NCBI RefSeq assembly: GCF_036226505.1
Contig: NZ_CP108484.1
Coordinates: 5,952,001-6,016,000, forward strand
Reading direction: 5' to 3'
From: Kitasatospora sp. NBC_01246
GTDB taxonomy: Bacteria; Actinomycetota; Actinomycetes; Streptomycetales; Streptomycetaceae
Length of the DNA stretch: 64,000 nt
Below, piece after piece: positions 17,639 through 24,834 of the stretch; within the stretch, counting starts at the first letter, position 1, and each line of letters opens with the position of its first letter. The translations under genes were made by a program, and so were the position numbers. The notes below the pieces were generated by a model. It searched no databases and was not told where the DNA came from. It saw only the letters and a list, made by a program, of their open reading frames with translations.

Positions 17639-17775
17639 ACCCCGATGCGCTAGACCCCGATGCGCTGGAACCGGATGCGCTGGAACCGGATGAGCCGGAC
17701 CGGATGCGCTGGAACCGGATGCGCTGCAAACCGGATGCGCCGGACCTCGACGCGCTGGACCCCGATGTGCGGGGC
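17626..17775. repeat. Degenerate 14-16 bp tandem repeat, about 10 units
   Basis: Units follow CCGGATGCGCTGGAA or CCGATGCGCTAGACC, in near-perfect succession for 150 bp, degenerating to the right (TCGACGCGCTGGACC, CCGATGTGCGGGG). The first unit supplies the stop codon of the upstream gene. The array lies between two convergent genes and is too short-unit and spacer-free to be CRISPR. Confidence 0.8.
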
Positions 17776-17808
17776 CAGGGCGCGGGGCCCCGGGCGAAGG
17801 GGACCGGG

Positions 17809-18213
17809 TCAGCCCTCGGTGTTGACCATCGAGGCGGCGGCGTAGGTGAGGTAGTCCCACAGCTGCCGCTCGGCGTCGGCCGGCAGCGCCAGCTCGTCCA
17901 CCGCGGCCCGCATGTGCTTCAGCCAGGCGTCGTGCGCCGCGCGGTCGACCCGGAACGGCACGTGCCGCATCCGCAGCCGCGGGTGCCCGCGCTGCTCGCT
18001 GTAGGTGCGCGGGCCGCCCCAGTACTGCATCAGGAAGAGCGTGAGGCGCTCCTCGGCCGGGCCGAGGTCCTCCTCGGGGTACATCGGCCGCAGCAACTCG
18101 TCCCCCGCGACGCCCTGGTAGAACCGGTGCACCAGTCGCCGGAAGGTCGGCTCGCCGCCGACCTGTTCGAAGAAGGTCTCCTCGCTGAGCGTGCCACGCC
18201 GGATCTCTTTCAC
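17809..18213 (-). CDS. glbO: Group II truncated hemoglobin GlbO
   Basis: A 134-residue 2-over-2 globin. It contains FFEQVGGEPTFRRLVHRFYQGV, LLRPMYPEEDLGPAEERLTLFLMQYWGGP and SEQRGHPRLRMRHVPFRVDRAAHDAWLKHM, which match trHbO almost block for block, including the proximal His in RLRMRHVPF, the Tyr at B10 (RFYQ) and Trp at G8 (DAWLKHM). It probably binds oxygen or detoxifies NO/peroxide. GTG at 18213 is chosen because the longer ATG at 18249 lies inside a terminator stem. It has no clear ribosome binding site. Confidence 0.93.
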   Translation of the reverse strand: MKEIRRGTLSEETFFEQVGGEPTFRRLVHRFYQGVAGDELLRPMYPEEDLGPAEERLTLFLMQYWGGPRTYSEQRGHPRLRMRHVPFRVDRAAHDAWLKHMRAAVDELALPADAERQLWDYLTYAAASMVNTEG

Positions 18214-18228
18214 CCGACCATGGTCGCA

Positions 18229-18295
18229 GACGGCGGCGGGGCCGTACACCGGGACCTGGGGACCAGGACCGGGGGCGTACGGCCCCGCCGCCGTC
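18229..18295 (-). terminator. Strong hairpin behind ABC exporter operon, adjoining glbO
   Basis: GACGGCGGCGGGGCCGTAC (18229-18247) pairs perfectly with its complement at 18277-18295: a 19-bp stem with a 29-nt loop. It begins 11 nt behind the permease stop codon and ends 15 nt before the glbO start. Confidence 0.75.
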
Positions 18296-18305
18296 AGCGT
18301 TCGGC

Positions 18306-19466
18306 TCAGGCGTCCTCCCAGCGGAAGAACCGCCAGGCGATCGCGGTGAGCACGGCGGCGAACGCCAGCAGCCCGCCCATGGTCGGCAGCGCGTCCATCA
18401 CGCCGCCGCCCCGGGAGAGCACCGACTGCGCCGCGGTGACCAGGTGCTTGAGCGGCAGCGCCTCGGAGACGGCCTTCAGCCAGGTCGGCATGTCATCGGT
18501 CGGGAAGAACGAGCCGGACAGGAACGACATCGGCAGCACGATGATCTGCGAGATGCCGTTGGCCGCCTCCTCGGTCTTCGCCAGCGACCCGGCCAGCAGG
18601 CCGATCGACATGAAGGCGATCGTGGCGCAGACCACCAGCGGGATGATCAGCCACCAGTCGCCGGTGAGCTTCAGCCCGAAGAACGGCATGGTGGCGACGA
18701 CGAGGAAGACGGCGGTCTGGACCAGGGCCGTCAGCACCGAGACGGCGATCCGGGAGGCCACGATCGACCCGGCGCTCACCGGGGCCAGCCGCAGCCGCCG
18801 CAGCACCTGCTTCTTCCGCCAGGACACCAGGGTCAGCGAGGCACCGAACACCGCGCCGGTGGCCACCGCCCAGCCGAGCAGGCCGGGGGTGAGGAACTGG
18901 ATCGGCTTCAGCGAGTTGTCCTCGACCTGGCCGGCGTCCAGGACGAAGGCGGCGGGCTTGCCGCTGGCGGCCTGGTTGGCCTGCTGGACGACCGAGTTGA
19001 CGATGCCCTGGACGGAGCCGGCGCGGACCTGGTCGGCGGCGCTGAAGCGCAGCACCACCTTGCCGTCCGGGCCCTGCTTGATCATCGCGTCCAGGTCGCC
19101 CTTGCGGACCTTCTCCAGCGCGGCGGCCTCGTCGTCGCCGCGGCTGATCGTGAGGACCTTCTCCAGCGCGGCCCGGCCGTCGCCCTGCACCGAGTCCAGC
19201 ACCTGGACCGCGCCGACCTGCGCCACCTTGGCGTGCGGGCTGGTCGCGCCCTTGAGCAGGGTGCCGAACAGCAGCAGGAACATCAGGGGGAAGAGGATCA
19301 CGAAGAAGACGGCGGTGCGGTCCCGGAGGAAGGCGACCACCATCACCCGCGAGAGGCTGGCGAACGCGCTCACCCGCTCGCGCTCCGGCTGCCCGGCGGG
19401 CGCGCCGGCGGGTTCGGGCGTGCGCTGGGCCGGAACGGCCGCGTCCCGCGTGCGTTCGGCGCTCAT
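18306..19466 (-). CDS. ABC-2 type transporter permease (DrrB-like)
   Basis: A 386-residue membrane protein. One TM near residue 45-75 (VMVVAFLRDRTAVFFVILFPLMFLLLFGTLL) is followed by a large external domain (about 80-215), then five TMs towards the C-terminus, including GLLGWAVATGAVFGASLTLVSW, VLTALVQTAVFLVVATMPFF, IPLVVCATIAFMSIGLLAGSLAKTEEAANGI and the ABC-2 motif around SFLSGSFFPTDDMPTWLKAVSEALPLKHLV. It pairs with the ATPase gene directly upstream, whose stop codon overlaps its ATG by 4 nt (ATGA). The complex likely exports a drug, lipid or peptide. Confidence 0.9.
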   Translation of the reverse strand: MSAERTRDAAVPAQRTPEPAGAPAGQPERERVSAFASLSRVMVVAFLRDRTAVFFVILFPLMFLLLFGTLLKGATSPHAKVAQVGAVQVLDSVQGDGRAALEKVLTISRGDDEAAALEKVRKGDLDAMIKQGPDGKVVLRFSAADQVRAGSVQGIVNSVVQQANQAASGKPAAFVLDAGQVEDNSLKPIQFLTPGLLGWAVATGAVFGASLTLVSWRKKQVLRRLRLAPVSAGSIVASRIAVSVLTALVQTAVFLVVATMPFFGLKLTGDWWLIIPLVVCATIAFMSIGLLAGSLAKTEEAANGISQIIVLPMSFLSGSFFPTDDMPTWLKAVSEALPLKHLVTAAQSVLSRGGGVMDALPTMGGLLAFAAVLTAIAWRFFRWEDA

Positions 19467-20380
19467 GCGCGGTACTCCCGTCCGGTGAGCTGGAGGAAGA
19501 CGTCCTCCAGGGTGGCGCCGCGGACTTCGAGTCCGCGCAGCGCGTTCTGCTCGGCCAGCACGGCGAGCACCGGGGCCGGCAGGCGGGTCGAGACCGCGAG
19601 CGAGACGCCGTCGTCCTCGACCGAGGCGATCTCGGCGCCGGTCGCGTCGAGCAGGTCACGCACCCGCTCGACGGTCAGCAGCCCCGACTCCACGCTGATC
19701 CGCACCGTGTCGTCGATCTCGCGGACCAGCGCGGCCGGTGCGCCGGTGCGCAGGACCTTGCCGTGGTCCATCACCGAGACGCGGTCGCAGAGCACCTCGG
19801 CCTCGTCCAGGTAGTGGGTGGTCAGCACGACCGTGCGGCCCTCGGCGTTGATGTCCCGCAGGAGGTCCCAGAGGTTGCGGCGGGCCTGCGGGTCGAGACC
19901 GGTGGTCGGCTCGTCCAGGAAGACCAGCTCCGGGTCGTGGGCCAGCGCGCAGGCGATCGAGAGGCGCTGGGCCTGACCGCCGGACATCTTGTCGGTCATC
20001 ACCCCGGCCGACTCGGTGAGGCCCACCCGCTCCAGCATCGCGTCGGCCCGCTTGGGGCCGACGCCGTAGAAGGAGGCGAAGGTGCGGATCGTCTCCCGCG
20101 CCGTCAGTTTGTTGAAGAAGGCCGAAGCCTGGAACTGCACGCCGATCCGCGGCAGCAGTTTCGCGTTGCGCGGCCAGGGCGCCATCCCCAGCAGTTCGAT
20201 CCGGCCCTCGTCGGGCTTCCGGATTCCCTCCAGAATCTCCAGTGTGGTCGTTTTCCCGGCGCCGTTCGGGCCCAGGATCCCGTAGAACTCGCCGACCTCG
20301 ACGGTGAGGGACACCCCGTCGACGGCCTGCACATCCCCGTACCGCTGACGGATTCCGTCGGCGGATATAGCTGCAGTCAT
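19463..20380 (-). CDS. ABC transporter ATP-binding protein (DrrA-like)
   Basis: A 305-residue nucleotide-binding subunit. Walker A is GPNGAGKTTT, the Q-loop region GVQFQASAFFNKLTARE, the signature MSGGQAQRLSIA, Walker B LVFLDEPTTGLD and the switch His in VVLTTHYLDEAE. The C-terminal 80 residues form the DUF4162-like regulatory extension common in daunorubicin-resistance type ATPases. ATG at 20380 opens MTAAISADGIRQRYG. There is no Shine-Dalgarno; TACGCT lies 8 nt upstream, suggesting a leaderless transcript. Genes are transcribed ATPase then permease with translational coupling. Confidence 0.92.
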   Translation of the reverse strand: MTAAISADGIRQRYGDVQAVDGVSLTVEVGEFYGILGPNGAGKTTTLEILEGIRKPDEGRIELLGMAPWPRNAKLLPRIGVQFQASAFFNKLTARETIRTFASFYGVGPKRADAMLERVGLTESAGVMTDKMSGGQAQRLSIACALAHDPELVFLDEPTTGLDPQARRNLWDLLRDINAEGRTVVLTTHYLDEAEVLCDRVSVMDHGKVLRTGAPAALVREIDDTVRISVESGLLTVERVRDLLDATGAEIASVEDDGVSLAVSTRLPAPVLAVLAEQNALRGLEVRGATLEDVFLQLTGREYRA

Positions 20381-20532
20381 GTGGCCTGAGCGTAGGGGTA
20401 CACGGGGTGTGCTGGGGAGACCGGGCGGACGTGATTTGAAGATCATTTTGCCGGGCCGCCGGGCCCCGACCAGGGGTCCGGACCGTGCGTGTACGGGGTG
20501 ACGGGCCACTGCGCGCGGTGGCGGACGCCGAG

Positions 20533-20566
20533 GGGCCCGGGCGGGAGCAGACTCCCGCCCGGGCCC
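20533..20566 (-). terminator. Terminator of the PknG/FHA operon
   Basis: GGGCCCGGGCGGGAG (20533-20547), loop CAGA, CTCCCGCCCGGGCCC (20552-20566): a perfect 15-bp stem 26 bp behind the FHA gene stop. Confidence 0.85.
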
Positions 20567-20591
20567 GGGCGTCAGGGGCCCGACCTCGGGG

Positions 20592-21974
20592 TCAGGCGCG
20601 GTGCAGGGTGATGGTGGTCCACGCCCCGATGTGGATCCGGTCGCCGTCGTTCAGCGGCACGGCGGTGTGCGGGGTGAGCGACTCGGCGCCGCCGTTCATC
20701 GTGGTGCCGTTGGTGGAGTCCTGGTCGACCAGCACCCAGCTGCCGTCCGACTGTTCGGCGAGCAGCGCGTGCTGGTGCGAGGCGCCCGGGTCCTCCGGCG
20801 GGACGGAGAGGTCGATCTCCGGCACGGTGCCGCGGTGCTGGCTGCGCCGGCCGATCCGCAGCTGGCCGCGGCCGGTCAGCGGGATGCGCCGCTCGGGGCA
20901 GTACGGGGGGAAGAAGAGACCCGCGGCCTCCGGACCGCTGCGGGCCATCATGTCGGTGAAGTAGTCGCGGTCGGCCGAGACCACGGCGATCCAGTTGGTC
21001 CGGACCGGCTCGGGCTGCGCGCCCTGGTACGGCGGCTGGTGCGCCTGCTGCTGGGCCTGCTCCGGCTGCGGGGCGGGCTGGGGCGGCTGCGGGACCTGCT
21101 GACCGTGCGGGTGCTGCTGCGGAGCCTGCTGCTGGACCTGCGGCGGCTGCGGGGCCTGCGGCGGCTGCGGCAGGACCGGCGGGGCCAGGTTGAACGAGGT
21201 GCCGAACTCGGCGCCGCGCCCGTTCGGACCGGGCTGGGCGTAGACCGGACCGGAGTCCTCGCGCGGCCGCTCCTGGTAGGGCTGCTGCTCCTGGTAGCCG
21301 GACTCCTGGTACGGGGCCTCCTGGTAGGGGCGCTCCTGGTACGCGGCCTCCTGGTACGCGGCCTCTTGGTAGGGCTGCTCCTGGTGTCGTGCCTCCTGGT
21401 ACGGCTCGCCGCCGAGCTGCGGGTAGCCGTAGGCGGGCCGCTGCTGCTGGGCGTGCGGCGGCTGCTGCTGCGGCTGCTGGGCCGGCGGCTGGGGGCCGCC
21501 GTACGCCGCCGGGATGTTCAGCGGGTCGGGTCCGGGCCCGCCCGCCGGTGCCCCGCCGGACGGCGGGGGCTGGCGCCGCGAGGGCGAGGAGAGGTCGTAG
21601 TCGTACCCGCACTCCTCGCAGAACCGGCCGGTCTGCGGGCTGCGGCAGATCGGGCAGACCACCAGGCCTTCGGTGAGGTCCGGGAAGCCCTGCGCGCCCG
21701 GCGGGACGGCGCCCGGGCCCGGCTGCTCGGGGCGCGGCTGCACCGGCCCGCCGAACGGCGCGCCGCCGTGGCCGGGGTGCCCCTGCCCGCCGTGCGCCCC
21801 GGGGCCGCCGAAACCGTCGTGCCCGCCGTGACCACCGTGCGCCGCCGGTGCCCCGGGCGCGCCCGGGTGGGTGCCGGGCGGCGGCGGGATCGGCGGTGGC
21901 GGTGTCATCGGAAAGCCGCAGAAGTCGCACCAGTCCTCGGCCTGCGACTCGTGCCCCCTCGGGCAGATCGGCAT
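20592..21974 (-). CDS. FHA-domain protein with N-terminal zinc ribbons
   Basis: A 460-residue protein. Two zinc-ribbon-like motifs open it: CPRGHESQAEDWCDFCGFPM (residues 4-23) and CPICRSPQTGRFCEECGYDYDL (about 111-132). They are separated by a Gly/His/Pro-rich linker. A disordered centre holds about eight YQEA/PYQE-type repeats (about 195-235) and Gln/Pro-rich tracts. The C-terminal FHA domain (about 370-460) has RIGRRSQHR, SVPPEDPGASHQHALL (Ser-x-x-His core) and STNGTTMN, all signature residues for phosphothreonine recognition. It is the last gene of the kinase cluster and the obvious candidate reader of PknG phosphorylation, analogous to GarA/OdhI but of different architecture (inference). 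Confidence 0.88.
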   Translation of the reverse strand: MPICPRGHESQAEDWCDFCGFPMTPPPPIPPPPGTHPGAPGAPAAHGGHGGHDGFGGPGAHGGQGHPGHGGAPFGGPVQPRPEQPGPGAVPPGAQGFPDLTEGLVVCPICRSPQTGRFCEECGYDYDLSSPSRRQPPPSGGAPAGGPGPDPLNIPAAYGGPQPPAQQPQQQPPHAQQQRPAYGYPQLGGEPYQEARHQEQPYQEAAYQEAAYQERPYQEAPYQESGYQEQQPYQERPREDSGPVYAQPGPNGRGAEFGTSFNLAPPVLPQPPQAPQPPQVQQQAPQQHPHGQQVPQPPQPAPQPEQAQQQAHQPPYQGAQPEPVRTNWIAVVSADRDYFTDMMARSGPEAAGLFFPPYCPERRIPLTGRGQLRIGRRSQHRGTVPEIDLSVPPEDPGASHQHALLAEQSDGSWVLVDQDSTNGTTMNGGAESLTPHTAVPLNDGDRIHIGAWTTITLHRA

Positions 21975-22047
21975 CAGGTCCCCCCTCGATTTCCAGCCAG
22001 CTGGGGCAGCGTCCGGCCGGGCCGCGGCCCCACCGGTACTTCAGCGG

Positions 22048-23403
22048 TCATTTCTTCACACGGACAGTTTTGGTCGACCGGGTCTCAAGGGTCATCGAGT
22101 CGGCCTCACTCACATTCTTACGGAACCGAACCGTACCCTCCTTCGGGTCGACCACGTCCACCACCTTCTGCAGCAGCTTGAAGGTGCCCTCGTTCCCGGT
22201 CGCGTGGGCGATCCGGACGGCGGCGCCGAGCTTGGCGGTGGCGCGGTCGACGTCCCCGGCGCGGTGCGCCTCCAGGCCCTCCTGGATCGAGGAGGCCAGC
22301 TCGGCCTGCCCGGTGTAGTGGGCGACCTGCGGGCTGATCCGGGTGGACGAGGCCAGGTCGTCCGTCCAGACCGCCTTGACCAGGCCCTGCGACAGCACCT
22401 CGGGGGTGCTCCCGGTCTGCGGCGGCAGGACGAGGCTGATCCGGGCGGCGAGCATCTCGTTGCCGACGGCGGCGGCCGGGACCTCCACGCAGACGTGGTA
22501 GTCGCGGCTCTCGTCCCCCCAGGAGCCGGTCGGGTAGTCGCCGGCCCGCGGCCCGGCCTCGGTGCGGCGGCCGGTGAGGTCCTCCACGGTGGGGGCGACC
22601 TGCTTGACGAAGGTCACCACGGCGTTGGCCGGCGTCCAGATCCGCAGCGCGACGTCGGCGACCTGCTTGCCCATGGCGCCTTCCATCATGGAGCGGAAGT
22701 CCTCGGCGAGGCCGGACGGTTCGGCGACGATGTCGACGGTGCCGAGCAGCGCGGAGGAGATCCGGCGCAGTTCGTCCACCCGCCAGTCGGTGCCGACGCC
22801 GCGGCAGTCGGCGGTGAAGTGGCCGGTGACGCGCTCGATCACGCGCTCCAGGTCGGCCGCGGACTCGTGCTCGTTCTTGCCGTCGGTGAGCAGGATGGCG
22901 TGCCGGATGGCGATGTCACGGCGGGTCAGGAAGAGAGCGTCGGCCTTGGCGAGCCAGGTGCTCATGGCTGTGCCGCCGGCCGCGCTGAGCCGGCGCAGCG
23001 CCTCCTTGGCCCGGGCCCGGGTGGCCGGCGAGGCGGTCGCGAGGCCGCCGTCGCCGGGGAAGATCTCCCGGGCCTCGTGGGTGCCGGCCACCACGGCGAA
23101 GGCGACGCCGTCGCGGACGGTGTCGATGGCGGCGGCGGTGGCCTCCCGGGCGCCGCGCATCTTGCTGGCCGGGTAGTCCATCGAGCCGGAGCAGTCCACC
23201 ATGATCACCACGGCGGCGGAGTGCGCTCCCGCGTCCAGCGGCCCGCTGTCGGTCACCCCGAGCGGCCGGCCGCCGGAGGTGCCGCCGCCGGTCGCGGTGA
23301 CGGTGACGATGGCGTTCACCTCGCGGGCGCCGTCGGCGAGGAACGCGTTCTGGAAGATCTCCACGTCGAACCTGGGCAGGTTCGGCTTAGCCAGTGTTGC
23401 CAT
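22048..23403 (-). CDS. von Willebrand factor A domain protein
   Basis: A 451-residue cytosolic protein. The VWA domain spans about residues 62-245 with the complete MIDAS DCSGSMD at 70-76 (DxSxS), the second-site Thr in AAGGTAMSTWL and the third-site Asp in ILLTDGKNEH. An upstream beta region (FDVEIFQNAFLADGAREVNAIVTVTA) and a downstream beta-sandwich (about 270-370) precede a C-terminal helical segment. No signal peptide or TM is present. Such proteins act as metal-dependent adaptor platforms in tellurite-resistance and chaperone-type systems. In this operon it likely scaffolds the kinase/phosphatase/FHA set. It starts at ATG 23403, with GGGAG 10 nt upstream, 67 bp behind the phosphatase gene. 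Confidence 0.88.
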   Translation of the reverse strand: MATLAKPNLPRFDVEIFQNAFLADGAREVNAIVTVTATGGGTSGGRPLGVTDSGPLDAGAHSAAVVIMVDCSGSMDYPASKMRGAREATAAAIDTVRDGVAFAVVAGTHEAREIFPGDGGLATASPATRARAKEALRRLSAAGGTAMSTWLAKADALFLTRRDIAIRHAILLTDGKNEHESAADLERVIERVTGHFTADCRGVGTDWRVDELRRISSALLGTVDIVAEPSGLAEDFRSMMEGAMGKQVADVALRIWTPANAVVTFVKQVAPTVEDLTGRRTEAGPRAGDYPTGSWGDESRDYHVCVEVPAAAVGNEMLAARISLVLPPQTGSTPEVLSQGLVKAVWTDDLASSTRISPQVAHYTGQAELASSIQEGLEAHRAGDVDRATAKLGAAVRIAHATGNEGTFKLLQKVVDVVDPKEGTVRFRKNVSEADSMTLETRSTKTVRVKK

Positions 23404-23470
23404 GGGCCGGTGGCTCCCGTCGGGTGGTCGGATGGTGCGAACGGTCGGTGGAGTGGGCCGCGGCAGGGCG

Positions 23471-24832
23471 TCAGCCCAGCGGCGGCTGCGGCGGGCGCGG
23501 CGGGACGCCGGGCCGCGCGGGGGGAGCCGGCGGGGCCGGCGGCAGGGGCGCGGCGGGCGAGCCGATCACCGGCAGGTCCGGCAGCGTCGGGTCGTGGTCC
23601 TCCTCGTCGTCCGCCGGTCCGCCGGCGGGGGCGGCCGCCGGGCGGAGCACCGGCAGGTCCAGGGCGGTGGCGGTGCGCTCGTCCTCGGCGTCCGGCCACG
23701 CCGGCGGACCGGCCAGACCGGTCGGCGGGTCGATCGGCAGCACGGCGACGGTGATGTTGTCGTGCCCGCCGGCCGCGACCGCGAACTTCACCAGCGTCCG
23801 AGCGGCGGCGAGCGGCTCGGTCCGGGCGTCCTGGCGCACGTAGAACGCGAGGTCGGTGGCGGCCTCGGCGTAGTTCCAGAGGCCGTCGGTGCAGATCAGC
23901 AGCACACCGGGGACGTGCGGGGTGAAGTCCAGGGTGTGCGGGACGACCTCCTCGGCGTCCGCGCCGAGCCAGCCGGTGATGGCGTGGGCGCGCGGGTCCG
24001 CGTAGGCCTCGGCCTCGCCCATCAGCCCGGCCTCGACCATCCGGGCGGCCCAGGAGTCGTCCTGGGTGAGCCGGAACGGCTCGGCGGCGACCCGGTCGTC
24101 CGGGATCCAGTACGCCCGGGTGTCGCCGACCCAGCCGATGGTGACCCGGCCGCCGGAGGCTATGGCGCTGACGTACGTGCAGGCCGGTGCGTTGACGTCG
24201 GGCCGGGCGGGTGCGCCGCCGTCCTCGGCGAGCGCGGCGACGGCGGCGGCCGCGTCGGCGATCGCGTCGCGCATCGCGGCCTCGGGGTCGCGGCCGGCCT
24301 CCAGCGCGGTCAGCAGGGATTCCGACGCCGCGTCGACGGCGGTCTCGGAGGCCTGGTCGGGCCGGTCGGAGGAGGAGACCCCGTCGCAGACCACGGCCAC
24401 CACGACCGGCTCGCCACCGGGCAGCGAGGTGGCGGCGACGGTGAAGGAGTCCTCGTTGCGGTGGTGGCGCAGACCGCGGTCGCTGACCCCGGCGACACCC
24501 CCGAGGGCCTTCTCCATGTGGTCGCGCGGGCGCGGCTGGGCGCCCCCGCAGGCCTCGCAGTAGCCGTCGGAGGTGACCTGCGGCAGGCCGCAGTGCACGC
24601 AGCCGGGGCCGCCCTGGGCGGGCACCGCCGCTCCGGGCGCGGCGGCGGGCACCACCGGCACCGGCACGGTCGGCGCGTGGTCCGCCCCGCCGGCGCCCTG
24701 GGCGGCGGACCAGCTCGCGGGCATCGCGCCCGGAGCCGGACGGCCGTTCCGGCTCGCCCCGCAGGAGCCGCAGTACGCGTCCTCCTGGTCCAGCGGCTCG
24801 GAACAGCTCTGGCACACGGTCTGCTGCGGCAT
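23471..24832 (-). CDS. PP2C-family serine/threonine phosphatase with zinc ribbons
   Basis: A 453-residue phosphatase. Residues 7-27 (CQSCSEPLDQEDAYCGSCG) and about 73-91 (CVHCGLPQVTSDGYCEACGG) are zinc-ribbon-like. The PP2C domain (about 105-375) has RHHRNEDSF, VAVVCDGVSSSDR, GWVGDTRAYWI, LLICTDGLWNY and GGHDNITVAVLP, so all metal-binding aspartates are present; GDTR replaces the usual GDSR. A Pro-rich acidic tail ends the protein. Its ATG lies 2 nt after the kinase stop codon, so the two are translated together. It would reverse PknG-type phosphorylation of shared targets (inference). The GTG/ATG alternatives downstream would remove the first ribbon, so ATG at 24832 is kept. Confidence 0.92.
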   Translation of the reverse strand: MPQQTVCQSCSEPLDQEDAYCGSCGASRNGRPAPGAMPASWSAAQGAGGADHAPTVPVPVVPAAAPGAAVPAQGGPGCVHCGLPQVTSDGYCEACGGAQPRPRDHMEKALGGVAGVSDRGLRHHRNEDSFTVAATSLPGGEPVVVAVVCDGVSSSDRPDQASETAVDAASESLLTALEAGRDPEAAMRDAIADAAAAVAALAEDGGAPARPDVNAPACTYVSAIASGGRVTIGWVGDTRAYWIPDDRVAAEPFRLTQDDSWAARMVEAGLMGEAEAYADPRAHAITGWLGADAEEVVPHTLDFTPHVPGVLLICTDGLWNYAEAATDLAFYVRQDARTEPLAAARTLVKFAVAAGGHDNITVAVLPIDPPTGLAGPPAWPDAEDERTATALDLPVLRPAAAPAGGPADDEEDHDPTLPDLPVIGSPAAPLPPAPPAPPARPGVPPRPPQPPLG

Positions 24833-24834
24833 TG

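Noticed and set aside
17626..17775. CRISPR array
   Set aside because: Units are 14-16 bp, directly adjacent, with no spacers and no cas genes.
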